Shown: one piece after another, positions 35,429 through 43,564 of the stretch
How positions within the stretch are numbered: the stretch's first letter is position 1
Layout: each line of letters starts with the position of its first letter
NCBI GenBank assembly: GCA_014801735.1
Contig: JAAVDO010000012.1
Coordinates: 1 to 55,829, forward strand
Origin: Bacteroides sp.
Lineage (GTDB): Bacteria; Bacteroidota; Bacteroidia; Bacteroidales; Muribaculaceae
Length of the DNA: 55,829 bases
Direction of reading: 5' to 3'
Made by a program: the position numbers and the translations under genes
Notes under the pieces: generated by a model
Database searches by the model: none
Seen by the model: the letters and a program-made list of their open reading frames with translations, nothing else
Told to the model about the DNA's origin: nothing

Positions 35429-36178
35429 TTACAGATAGAAGGCTACGCCGAAGGTTATTGAAAACAGGTTGACTTTGAAATTGGCATCTTTGGTTTTGCG
35501 GTGTGACACATACACTCTGTCAGTCGTGGCTTTAGTATGTGTGTAGCCGAAGCCTAATACTCCAACATTTACTTCGATCGCCGAGTAGTTGTTGAGAAAC
35601 ATCACGAATCCGGGAGCGAGACCTACTTTCGCTTGAAAGTTGCGTTCGAATGTTCCTGTCAGGTCGTCGCCCGAACCGTTCAGCAGTCTGCTCTCGCCTC
35701 CGCCAAGTTGCAGCTGCAGCTCATTGAAGAGCGCGAATCTCGTGTTGTTTCCGAGCGATATGTAATAGCGTGCAGCAGCCATACCGAAATAGTTGCTGCT
35801 TAGTGTGTTCAGATGATCTATATCGTTTGTTGTCTCTGAATCTATCATCACTTTACCCGATTCAACTTTGTTCATCGACCGCTGATAGGCGAATCTGCCG
35901 CCAACGGCAAGATTGTCGGCCACAGCATACATAAGCATAGGGCTGATTTTAAACGAATAAGTATCAGCGTCCAGCCCTTCAACTATCAGAAACTGATAAT
36001 TTTTCTGATTGCTTTGGTCATAGTTCACCGACAGTCCGGTGATCCATTGTCCTTTTGGTACGAACGTGATTCTTTCAAGTCCGCGTCTGAATGTCTCTTG
36101 GGCTTTCAGCTTGACTGGTCCGGCAATACTTGCCGCGATTACCAGGGCCGCAAGAATCCTGTTTATGATTTTTGACAT
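35429..36178 (-). CDS. Predicted outer-membrane beta-barrel protein (second paralogue by position)
   Basis: The 249 residues start with a signal peptide (MSKIINRILAALVIAASIAG ... LKA) and continue as a predicted small beta barrel: ITFVPKGQWITGLSVNYDQS, MAAARYYISLGNNTRFALFN, VGLAPGFVMFLNNYSAIEVN, and end VNLFSITFGVAFYL. The FVPKGQW motif and overall plan match the neighbouring gene. It follows the DUF4493 gene by 81 bases and precedes its paralogue by four. No known family was recognised. Confidence 0.75.
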   Translation of the reverse strand: MSKIINRILAALVIAASIAGPVKLKAQETFRRGLERITFVPKGQWITGLSVNYDQSNQKNYQFLIVEGLDADTYSFKISPMLMYAVADNLAVGGRFAYQRSMNKVESGKVMIDSETTNDIDHLNTLSSNYFGMAAARYYISLGNNTRFALFNELQLQLGGGESRLLNGSGDDLTGTFERNFQAKVGLAPGFVMFLNNYSAIEVNVGVLGFGYTHTKATTDRVYVSHRKTKDANFKVNLFSITFGVAFYL

Positions 36179-36259
36179 TAGTTGAATTATATGGAACTCT
36201 TTGTCGCTTTGGGGGGTATTTACTGTTGCCTTACTGCCGAGTCCTTGGTTATGAATCTG

Positions 36260-38827
36260 TTAGTAACTTAAGCTTATGGCATCTATCCAGAGTGAGCTAC
36301 CTCTTGATGTCGATGTCACCGGATCGTCGTAAGTCACCACATCGGCCGATTCAGTCTTGATGTCGCCCATCGAGGTCGAACTTGCAAACATCACTTTCAG
36401 CTGGTTGGCTTTTACTCCGAAAAGCTCATATTGAAGTTCAACGGAGAATGTTTTGTAGCTTAGCGACGTCTCCAGTTCCGAGCGGCCCTTGGCGATCACG
36501 GTCTCTACACCGTTTATCAGTCCTGTTACTTCTACGGTTACTATTCCTTTGTCTGTAGGATTATTTGGGCCTGGGGTATATTTATAGAATCCGCTCACGG
36601 CTGCCGGGCGCGAGTTGATTTTCGTTCCCTCGCTATAGGTCTCCGCTCCAGTAATCGGATCGAAACTGTAGCTGCCAAGAAACAGACGGCCGGTCGACCG
36701 GTTGGCAATTTCCGGAATCTCCATACTGTAAGTGGTGTAGGGCGGTGCCGGCTGACGGTAATCCGGTATCTCAGCGCCGTCAATATCCCAGCCTACGTTG
36801 TCAAGTCTCACGGCGTACGCTCCCTGGTAGGCATCTGTAACAGTGTAGGTCGACGGAGCCATATACCAAGTGTTATGGTTTTTTGCGCCTGTACAGAATG
36901 TCTTATCATTGACATTTGCCCAGCTCTTTGGGGCCGACAGGGTGAATGTTGTGTGGTTCTGCAGATTGAATATTCCTACTACTGTCTGAGAATATCTTCC
37001 GCCGCTCAACATATCGGGATAGTCTATCGTGTTCTTAACATCCTCGAAGTCGGAGTTTGGAAGCTGCACACAGGTCTCTGTGGTCACCTCTACTGCCGGT
37101 GTAAACTGAGCCTCGGTAGGCGTATCCATGACGGTGCCTCGGAAACTGTATTTCGTGCTTTGGGCCAGACCGCTCACCAGTATTGTTCCCTCCTCTGTGT
37201 CGCGTTCCAGATTAAGTATCTTCCGGTCTGACACGTAAACCGACATACACGATGTGATCACGCTTCGTAGCTCCGGATTCTCCGGGACTATTCTTACTTT
37301 GGCCGATAGTGCGAACGCATCAACTTCGATTGTGAAATTCGGACTTTCACGCTTTATGGCAAAGGTCTGTTTGACTTCTCCGCAGTATATCACTCTCAGG
37401 TTGATAGAGTCTTCGTTTCCTGCCGGCACATTGAATCTGACAGCATATATTGAACCCTCTTTGGCCTCGATCTCTGTTATCTTGAGCGTTGTCCAGTGGC
37501 CTCTTGCGTCCATCGCCTCGATTACCACATTATCCTTGATGGCCGACGACGGGCATTTGACTCTGATCTCGGCCTTGTTTACGCCTACTATAGCGGGCGT
37601 CCAGTTAGTGACTGTCAGATCAACCGGTTCAACTTCAACTTTCAGCGTCACGGGGTCCGAAACCTTCGATGATCTGTTTCTGGCCTGTAAGGTGAATGTC
37701 ACCACGGGCTGTTCTTCATCATATCTCAGGGCTCTCATGGCTTCTGTCAGATCTACCGTCGATCCGTTGTTCAGCCCGGCTTTTATTCCGTTAAGTTTTA
37801 CTCCGAAACTTTCCAGCTTCGCTGCATCCGCTGTGTTCATGTTCAGCAGATCAATCTCGGCCGGCCAACCTTTTTCGATCAGTGAATTAGCCGTGGTTGT
37901 AAGCATAAGTGCGTTCAGATCATCGCTTGTCACTTCGAATCCTACTGGTTCGTCGGGCAATGCGCCTTCACACAGAATCATCTCGTCGCCGTTGGTAAAA
38001 CCGTAGGGTTTCACTGCGGGTGCTTCCGAATTGAAGAACGCGTCTGACAATGTTACGGTCACGTCATCAGTCAGAATCTTGTCGTCGAACGAAATCACGA
38101 TTTTGGGCGCGCTTCCGTTCTCACCCTCTATAGCACTCAGGGTTGCGCGATACAGATAGCCACGTTTTGCATCCGAAACCTTCACCGGTTGGAAGGTTGC
38201 TTTGCGGCCATCGTTCATTTCTATCTGAAGTGTGAAGCTTATTTCTCCCGGGAGAAGATAGGCATATCGGCGTTCCGTAGCAGGATAATTCAGGTAGATG
38301 CCCCCGTCGCTGTGAAGCACGGTGGTATAGTTTTTCAGAAGGCGTCGGTAAGTGTCGTCATAATCTATCTTGATAACCGTACTTTTCACACTGGCCACAA
38401 TCTCCGGCCGTGCTGTCTCGCCATTGGCCAGTTTGAAGCTTGTTGTGCCGTAATAGTAGGGATGATCAAAACCCTCCTGCTCGCCGTTTCCGTAACTGGC
38501 TTCGATAATGTAGTCGCCGGGTAGGAATACCTCGGTCTGCAGCAGATGATTCTGATTTTCCCATGTTGTTTCCGCTCCGGTTAGGACATCCGTGAGACGG
38601 AGCAGCATATCAGTTCCCTCGGGGGCGATCTCACATTCTATCGGATGCTGTGGATCAACGGCCGGAATGATCGTAGGATCAACATTTACAACCGGATTCA
38701 GACTGCCGGAGCCTGTGCCGACATTGATTTTGTCGTCAGAGCATGAGGTTGCCGCTGCACTCACGGCGGCAATCGTCATGATTCTTAGCAAGCGGTCTTT
38801 TTTGTTGATGAAATGTGAGTCGTGCAT
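36260..38827 (-). CDS. DUF4493/PCMD surface lipoprotein
   Basis: The 855 residues start with a long lipoprotein signal ending AAVSAAATSC. They continue with a DUF4493-like region (SGSLNPVVNVDPTIIPA, LTDVLTGAETTWENQNHLLQ, FLPGDYIIEASYGNGEQEG), several Ig-like domains (KYSFRGTVMDTPTEAQFTPA) and a C-terminal PCMD jelly roll (LPNSDFEDVK, STGRLFLGSYSFDPITGAET, SSLWIDAISLSY). I prefer ATG 38827: another ATG at 38839 lies only 8 bases from the -7 box. It is the first gene of the run to meaB. It is likely displayed on the cell surface, possibly binding glycans; no enzyme motif is seen. Confidence 0.82.
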   Translation of the reverse strand: MHDSHFINKKDRLLRIMTIAAVSAAATSCSDDKINVGTGSGSLNPVVNVDPTIIPAVDPQHPIECEIAPEGTDMLLRLTDVLTGAETTWENQNHLLQTEVFLPGDYIIEASYGNGEQEGFDHPYYYGTTSFKLANGETARPEIVASVKSTVIKIDYDDTYRRLLKNYTTVLHSDGGIYLNYPATERRYAYLLPGEISFTLQIEMNDGRKATFQPVKVSDAKRGYLYRATLSAIEGENGSAPKIVISFDDKILTDDVTVTLSDAFFNSEAPAVKPYGFTNGDEMILCEGALPDEPVGFEVTSDDLNALMLTTTANSLIEKGWPAEIDLLNMNTADAAKLESFGVKLNGIKAGLNNGSTVDLTEAMRALRYDEEQPVVTFTLQARNRSSKVSDPVTLKVEVEPVDLTVTNWTPAIVGVNKAEIRVKCPSSAIKDNVVIEAMDARGHWTTLKITEIEAKEGSIYAVRFNVPAGNEDSINLRVIYCGEVKQTFAIKRESPNFTIEVDAFALSAKVRIVPENPELRSVITSCMSVYVSDRKILNLERDTEEGTILVSGLAQSTKYSFRGTVMDTPTEAQFTPAVEVTTETCVQLPNSDFEDVKNTIDYPDMLSGGRYSQTVVGIFNLQNHTTFTLSAPKSWANVNDKTFCTGAKNHNTWYMAPSTYTVTDAYQGAYAVRLDNVGWDIDGAEIPDYRQPAPPYTTYSMEIPEIANRSTGRLFLGSYSFDPITGAETYSEGTKINSRPAAVSGFYKYTPGPNNPTDKGIVTVEVTGLINGVETVIAKGRSELETSLSYKTFSVELQYELFGVKANQLKVMFASSTSMGDIKTESADVVTYDDPVTSTSRGSSLWIDAISLSY

Positions 38828-38846
38828 GATGGTCTTCATTCAGGTG

Positions 38847-38854
38847 CAAAGATA
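38847..38854 (-). promoter_or_regulatory. -7 box of the DUF4493 operon
   Basis: Minus-strand TATCTTTG at 38854-38847. Transcription would begin near 38843, leaving a leader of about 16 bases to ATG 38827 and about 4 to ATG 38839. No clear TTTG lies 19-21 bases upstream. Confidence 0.6.
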
Positions 38855-38920
38855 GCAATTTTTTTGACTTCATGGGTGCGCACCTGCCCCTAAACTTCAC
38901 CACTTCCCGGTTCTTGCGGT

Positions 38921-38959
38921 CAGAAAAGAGACAGACCCGCCGTGGCAGGTCTGTCTCTT
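38921..38959 (-). terminator. Terminator of the coiled-coil lipoprotein gene
   Basis: On the minus strand AAGAGACAGACC (38959-38948) pairs with GGTCTGTCTCTT (38937-38926), followed by TTTTCT. It isolates this gene from the DUF4493 operon. Confidence 0.85.
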
Positions 38960-38974
38960 AGTGATTTATGTCGT

Positions 38975-39859
38975 TCAGTCAACTTGAATCACAAGGAAGT
39001 TGCTGAGACTCCAGAATCGTTCCGGATTGGTGATTTTCAGAACTTTCTGTCCTGTACCGTCATCTTGGATAGTGTAACTGTCCTTGGGCTGGTTCGTCAC
39101 AATTTGTGCTTTTCTCGAGTGCAGGGGAATTGTGGTCAGAGTGCGTTTGTCTCCCTTGGTGAAGTAGTTGGCATCGAAGTCCGAAGGTAGAATCTTGGTC
39201 TTTCTCAGGAAGCCTGTTTGAATTATATTGTTCTTTTTCAGCTCGCTCTTCGATCCGATAGCATAGAAACACATGTTGAGCTCGTTGTTCAGTTCCACGG
39301 CCTGTTGCTCCGCTTCCTGACGTCCTTGCTGCTCGGTATTAGCAACCGTTGTGAGAGAATCAACCTGACTGCCGAGTGCGGTGATCTTTATGTTGGCCTC
39401 TGCGAGCTGATTTGTCAGCGTTGTGATGTCGGTCTGCTGTTCAGCTATTTGTGCTTTCAGATTCTCGATAGTGGTCAGGAGTGTGGCGTTTTTGCCGGAC
39501 GACTGGTTCAGTTGCTTCTCAAGCTGTTCCAGACGGTTTCTGCGCTCCTGAAGGGCCTGCTGCAGTGCTATCATGTCGTTGCGCAGTTGCTCCTTTCTCG
39601 ACGGCGATTCGCCTGTAAGCGATCCGGGGGTCGTTACGATCCTCTCTATCTCCTTTATCTGGGTCATTCCCTGCGAGATATCGTTGATAAGCGCGAAGAG
39701 CGAGTCTTGTGTATCAAGAGTCTGGCGCAATTTGTCGGTCAGCTCGGTATTCTCTGTTTCTGTCTGTTCCAGTTTCTGTTTATCCTGACACGATGTGAAG
39801 CCAATACCCACGATCGAGGCTAATGCAGTGCCAAGCAGCACGGTTGCTATTCGTTTCAT
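38975..39859 (-). CDS. Coiled-coil lipoprotein (possibly Cbp1-like adhesin)
   Basis: The 294 residues start with a lipoprotein signal (MKRIATVLLGTALASIVGIG FTSC, Cys24). A long coiled coil (about 28-195, QNLEK-type heptads such as LQQALQERRNRLEQLEKQLN and LTNQLAEANIKITALGSQVD) leads to a small globular tail (CFYAIGSKSELKKNNIIQTG to FLVIQVD). Two D-S-L tripeptides (52-54, 167-169) match the Bacteroidetes O-glycosylation motif. The plan resembles the Cbp1 family of collagen-binding glycoproteins, but I base this on layout only. A strong terminator follows; the gene starts 53 bases after rsmI. Confidence 0.75.
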   Translation of the reverse strand: MKRIATVLLGTALASIVGIGFTSCQDKQKLEQTETENTELTDKLRQTLDTQDSLFALINDISQGMTQIKEIERIVTTPGSLTGESPSRKEQLRNDMIALQQALQERRNRLEQLEKQLNQSSGKNATLLTTIENLKAQIAEQQTDITTLTNQLAEANIKITALGSQVDSLTTVANTEQQGRQEAEQQAVELNNELNMCFYAIGSKSELKKNNIIQTGFLRKTKILPSDFDANYFTKGDKRTLTTIPLHSRKAQIVTNQPKDSYTIQDDGTGQKVLKITNPERFWSLSNFLVIQVD

Positions 39860-39912
39860 ATTCTTATGCGGGTTAAGGTGGTTGGTATTCTTTATGGTTG
39901 TTAGATTTTCGG

Positions 39913-40638
39913 TTATTCTTCCTCTTCGTTAGTTTGGCGGTACTTGTTTTTGTGACTGTCTGCGCGGGTAACTACCTCTTTACCGCCTAACACTATAACG
40001 ATCTCTCCTCTCGGATTATTCTGCAAGAAATATTCCACGAGTTCACCGAGTGTGGCGCGTTTTGTCTCCTCGTGAAGTTTCGAGATCTCTCTGCTCACCG
40101 AGGCCTGTCGTTCCGGGCCGCATGCTTCGCTTAGCTGCTGAAGAGTTTTAACGAGCCTTAGCGGTGATTCATAAATGATGCTCGTCATGGTTCGGGCTGC
40201 TATCTCCTCGATGCGCGTTGCTCTTCCTTTTTTGGGTGGCAGGAAACCTTCAAACACGAATCTCTCGCACGGTAGTCCTGAGCTGACAAGCGCCGGCACA
40301 AATGCGGTTGGCCCCGGAAGTGTTATCACCGGGATATCTTTTCTCCGGCACTCTCTCGCCAGCAGAAATCCCGGATCAGATATTCCGGGAGTGCCGGCGT
40401 CGCTTATCAGTGCGATATCCTCTCCTGTTTCAAGACGTTCTGCAACGGCATCCAAAGCTTCATGTTCGTTGAATTTGTGAAAGCTCATCAGGGGTGTAGT
40501 GATCCCGAAGTGCTTCATGAGCACACCGCTTGTACGGGTATCTTCGGCATAGATTGCCGAACACATCCTAAGCACTTCAAGTGCCCGCGGGGTCATGTCG
40601 CCCAGATTGCCTACCGGCGTCGGAACTATGTAGAGCAT
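39913..40638 (-). CDS. rsmI: 16S rRNA (cytidine1402-2'-O)-methyltransferase
   Basis: RsmI methylates the ribose of C1402 near the ribosomal P site. The 241 residues show the tetrapyrrole-methylase fold: LYIVPTPVGNLGDMTPRALE, YAEDTRTSGVLMKHF, LISDAGTPGISDPGFLL, and LPGPTAFVPALVSSGLP. The C-terminal segment RGEIVIVLGGKE ends the domain, followed by a charged tail. It sits 14 bases after the acidic-linker gene. Confidence 0.97.
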   Translation of the reverse strand: MLYIVPTPVGNLGDMTPRALEVLRMCSAIYAEDTRTSGVLMKHFGITTPLMSFHKFNEHEALDAVAERLETGEDIALISDAGTPGISDPGFLLARECRRKDIPVITLPGPTAFVPALVSSGLPCERFVFEGFLPPKKGRATRIEEIAARTMTSIIYESPLRLVKTLQQLSEACGPERQASVSREISKLHEETKRATLGELVEYFLQNNPRGEIVIVLGGKEVVTRADSHKNKYRQTNEEEE

Positions 40639-40652
40639 ATCGGATAACGGTT

Positions 40653-41294
40653 TTATTTCCGGTGATTTTCTATCAGTTCTATGAACGCAGCGACATCCTC
40701 ATCATCAGGATTCATACACATGTCGTTGATCAGGTAATCCTTTACCTCGTCCATGTTCCCTAATGTCGATACTGTCTGTACGCATTCCTTTAGTTCTTCG
40801 ATCGACCCTGCAAAGAGTGCCCGACTGAACCTGAACTTATCATTGATCGTCAGGGTCAGCTCTTCAGCTTGTTTTTCCGGTTCATGTACTGCCTCGGGTT
40901 TCTCGTCCGCCATTTCCATAATTTTTGGCGGAGCAACCGTTGCTTCTGCTATATTAGCATCAGCCTCATCTTCATATTCAACGCTTTCTGCTATCTGTGC
41001 CTGTTCGTTTTCAACTCGTGCCTCTTCTGCTTCTGTCACCGCTTCTGCAATCGGCTGCTCATTGATTTCAGGTGCCTGTGCAACAGCTGGTATCTGTGCG
41101 GTCTCGGTTTCTCCCGTTGTCTGTTTCAGTTTCTCGGATGCCAGCACTTTCACTCCGTTAGCCAGTTCATCGGCTTTTGCAAGCAGCAGATCATAGATGT
41201 CGGCCGGGGTACGGTCGTCACGGCGTTCTATCAGCATCAGTAGTCCTTCGATCTCAAAGCTGAGTGAGAGAAGTTTTTCCGGGGTACGGGTCAT
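40653..41294 (-). CDS. Conserved-looking Bacteroidales protein with acidic linker, function unknown
   Basis: The 213 residues have three parts: an N-terminal helical block (1-58, LLSLSFEIEGLLMLIERRDD), a low-complexity acidic linker rich in Glu, Ala and Pro (about 60-140) and a C-terminal block (about 142-213, LTINDKFRFSRALFAGSIEE, DYLINDMCMNPDDEDVAAFI). The C-terminal pattern recurs in Bacteroidales proteins of unknown role. It contains no signal peptide. The gene lies between dacB (33 bases) and rsmI (14 bases) and is probably cotranscribed with them. Confidence 0.75.
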   Translation of the reverse strand: MTRTPEKLLSLSFEIEGLLMLIERRDDRTPADIYDLLLAKADELANGVKVLASEKLKQTTGETETAQIPAVAQAPEINEQPIAEAVTEAEEARVENEQAQIAESVEYEDEADANIAEATVAPPKIMEMADEKPEAVHEPEKQAEELTLTINDKFRFSRALFAGSIEELKECVQTVSTLGNMDEVKDYLINDMCMNPDDEDVAAFIELIENHRK

Positions 41295-41327
41295 AATATT
41301 CTCTTGTTTTGAATAATCTTTGCAAAC

Positions 41328-42710
41328 TTACTCAAAAATTTTCAATAATGCTTGCTCAATCGAATTATTTAATCGTGCTGCCGATACTTTATTGCTGTTT
41401 GTCAGCACTACAACCACATGTGTCGGATAGCCTTCATTATCGATCTTGTAGCCGGCCACACATCTCACACCCGTCATTGTTCCGCTTTTCAGAGCAAGTT
41501 TGCCGGCGAGCTTTGTCCCTGCGAGCAGGTTTCTTACTGTGCCGCTTTTGCCCGCTATAGGGAACAGCCGTGCATATGTCATGCCGCGCGGACTCAGGGC
41601 CATTAGTTGCAGCACGTCGGCAATGAACAGGGGTGTAAGGCGGTCGTTTCGCGATAGTCCGCTTCCGTCTATGATCTTCACTCCATCTGTGTCTGCCCCC
41701 TTGAGCCTCCACAGCGCCAGCTCTCTCTCGGCGGCTACATCGCGTGATTCTGTCGGGGCAACTATTCTCAGCATTGATTCTGCTATCAGATTGTCACTCC
41801 AATACATCATTGCCATCAGTATTTCGTCGAGCGTGGGAGAGTGATGATCATACACCACGAGATTTTCATTTTGGAGAGGAAGGCTGTGGAGGCCTACGCC
41901 TATTCCTCTTGCCTGTAGTCCCCGCGTTACTTCGAGGCACATGGCACTTGGTGGATCAGGCATTCCGAAGCTGTTTTGTGCTCCTTTGTTAGGAATCCTG
42001 CCCGTGATCGTCAGTGTTTTCGCATCCGGATCAAATGTGTAGCGTATTCCTCCGCTGCGTTTCTTGATGTATTTCACCTCCAGTCCGGGCACTTCCGGAA
42101 CAGTTACTGTCTCCGGGGGAGTGATGGTGAAGGTATTGTCTCGCCAGTTTATCGGAAAATGTCCTGCTCCGTATCGGTAGCGCCTATCCGATTGTAGCCA
42201 TCCTGCTGGAAAGCCGCAGTCGGGCATCGCCGAATAATCCGTAACGATCGTTCCTGCTATACTGTCAATACCTGCGTTACGCAGACCATCCGCTATGCTG
42301 TCGCAGATTCCGGTGTAGTCAGGGAAACGCGATGATTCCAGCGTCGGATCTCCCGTAGCTCTGATGACCAGATCTCCCTCCAGCACACCTTCATTATTGA
42401 TCGCACCTCTCGCGGTCACCTTGGTTGAAAAACGTGTATATGGGTCGAAAAGTGTTACGACTGATGCTGCCGTTATGCTCTTCATAACACTTGCCGGAAT
42501 AAAAGCTTCGTCGGCTCTTGAGTCAGCCAGAACTTCGCCGCTTAATATGTCAGCCACATAGATACCCATCTCTATTCCGGCCGGTTGCTCAAATTCCGAA
42601 GCATTTATCTCGTTCTGTGTCTTCGTTTCTGTGGTTGGGGTGAATGTGGTTGCCGCGACGGTTGTAGCCATCAGGCTGAATATATTCAACAGACTATATC
42701 TTATGCGCAT
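41328..42710 (-). CDS. dacB: D-alanyl-D-alanine carboxypeptidase/endopeptidase (PBP4 family)
   Basis: This periplasmic serine peptidase trims or cleaves peptidoglycan crosslinks. The chosen start, ATG 42710, gives 460 residues with a signal region (MRIRYSLLNIFSLMATTVAA). The active-site SxxK is SVMK (Ser74, Lys77, in IPASVMKSITAAS), SxN is SDN (in YWSDNLIAESML), and the KTG-like box is KSG (LALKSGTMTG). The open frame extends to 42782, but the promoter box at 42771-42778 would lie inside that extension. Confidence 0.95.
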   Translation of the reverse strand: MRIRYSLLNIFSLMATTVAATTFTPTTETKTQNEINASEFEQPAGIEMGIYVADILSGEVLADSRADEAFIPASVMKSITAASVVTLFDPYTRFSTKVTARGAINNEGVLEGDLVIRATGDPTLESSRFPDYTGICDSIADGLRNAGIDSIAGTIVTDYSAMPDCGFPAGWLQSDRRYRYGAGHFPINWRDNTFTITPPETVTVPEVPGLEVKYIKKRSGGIRYTFDPDAKTLTITGRIPNKGAQNSFGMPDPPSAMCLEVTRGLQARGIGVGLHSLPLQNENLVVYDHHSPTLDEILMAMMYWSDNLIAESMLRIVAPTESRDVAAERELALWRLKGADTDGVKIIDGSGLSRNDRLTPLFIADVLQLMALSPRGMTYARLFPIAGKSGTVRNLLAGTKLAGKLALKSGTMTGVRCVAGYKIDNEGYPTHVVVVLTNSNKVSAARLNNSIEQALLKIFE

Positions 42711-42770
42711 TGTAGTGTATTCTTGTTCGGATCGTTGGGCATATTTAGCTCCCCTTTGAAAATGGAACAG

Positions 42771-42778
42771 CAAAGTTA
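42771..42778 (-). promoter_or_regulatory. -7 box of dacB
   Basis: Minus-strand TAACTTTG at 42778-42771, 61 bases before ATG 42710; divergent from the tetR promoter. Confidence 0.6.
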
Positions 42779-42895
42779 GCATTTAGTATTAAATCAGCTG
42801 CATTATTTCAGTCCATCTTTGGCGGTTGTATTCCGTGAGTTTTAAGAAATTTAGGTTTTTTCCTCAGAAATTGCCGTAATTCAAAGGAATTTTGG

Positions 42896-42903
42896 TAATT
42901 TTG
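42896..42903 (+). promoter_or_regulatory. -7 box of tetR-fabG
   Basis: TAATTTTG at 42896-42903, 30 bases before ATG 42934. A TTG at 42871 is 22 bases upstream, slightly longer than usual. No obvious palindromic TetR operator is visible. Confidence 0.5.
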
Positions 42904-42933
42904 ACAAGAATTTTCACCTTTTGTGTTTTCCAC

Positions 42934-43548
42934 ATGGTCAGCAAGACTCGAGATAAGCTTATCGAAGTGGCACGTCAGCTCTTCGCTCACAAGGGCATTG
43001 AGAATACCACTATGAACGATATTGCTGCTGCCTCCGACAAGGGGCGGCGCACTATCTATACTTATTTCAAGAACAAACGTGACATTTTCAATGCAGTGAT
43101 CGAGCGTGAGAGCGAACAGCTGATAAGTCGTCTGCGTGTAATTAAAGAGGCCGACATGCCTCCTGTTGAGAAACTGACCGACTATCTGCGTGTGAGATTT
43201 GATTTCCTGATGGAGGCTGTACCGCGACACGACGGTCTTCTTCAGATTCTCGGCCGTGATTTCAGAAAAATGGATCGTATCCGTCGTCTTGCTCTTGTCA
43301 AGGAAATGGATATGTTCAAGAACGTCATTGCCGAAGGTGTGGAAACAGGTGAGTTCGATCCTGACCAGGCTGCGAGATTGCCTTATGTCGAGTCAATGGT
43401 TTTCCAGGGTATTGACTATTGCAATCTGCGCGGTTTTTTCCAGGAACATGATATCAGCGTCACTGCTATCCGCGACGATGTCATTCGCTTCATGATCAAG
43501 GGGCTGCTTATTGCGCCTGCTCCTAATAATCTCGAAACAACCAATTAA
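42934..43548 (+). CDS. TetR/AcrR-family transcriptional regulator
   Basis: The 204 residues start at ATG 42934 (MVSKTRDKLIEVARQLFAHK); a TTG earlier is rejected because the -7 box lies there. The N-terminal helix-turn-helix is GIENTTMNDIAAASDKGRRT followed by IYTYFKNKRDIFNAVIERE, a classic TetR pattern. The C-terminal ligand-binding part is unremarkable. It is 16 bases before fabG, so the pair is probably an operon, a common Bacteroidales arrangement. The inducer is unknown. Confidence 0.92.
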   Translation: MVSKTRDKLIEVARQLFAHKGIENTTMNDIAAASDKGRRTIYTYFKNKRDIFNAVIERESEQLISRLRVIKEADMPPVEKLTDYLRVRFDFLMEAVPRHDGLLQILGRDFRKMDRIRRLALVKEMDMFKNVIAEGVETGEFDPDQAARLPYVESMVFQGIDYCNLRGFFQEHDISVTAIRDDVIRFMIKGLLIAPAPNNLETTN

Positions 43549-43564
43549 CAATCAGTTTATAACG

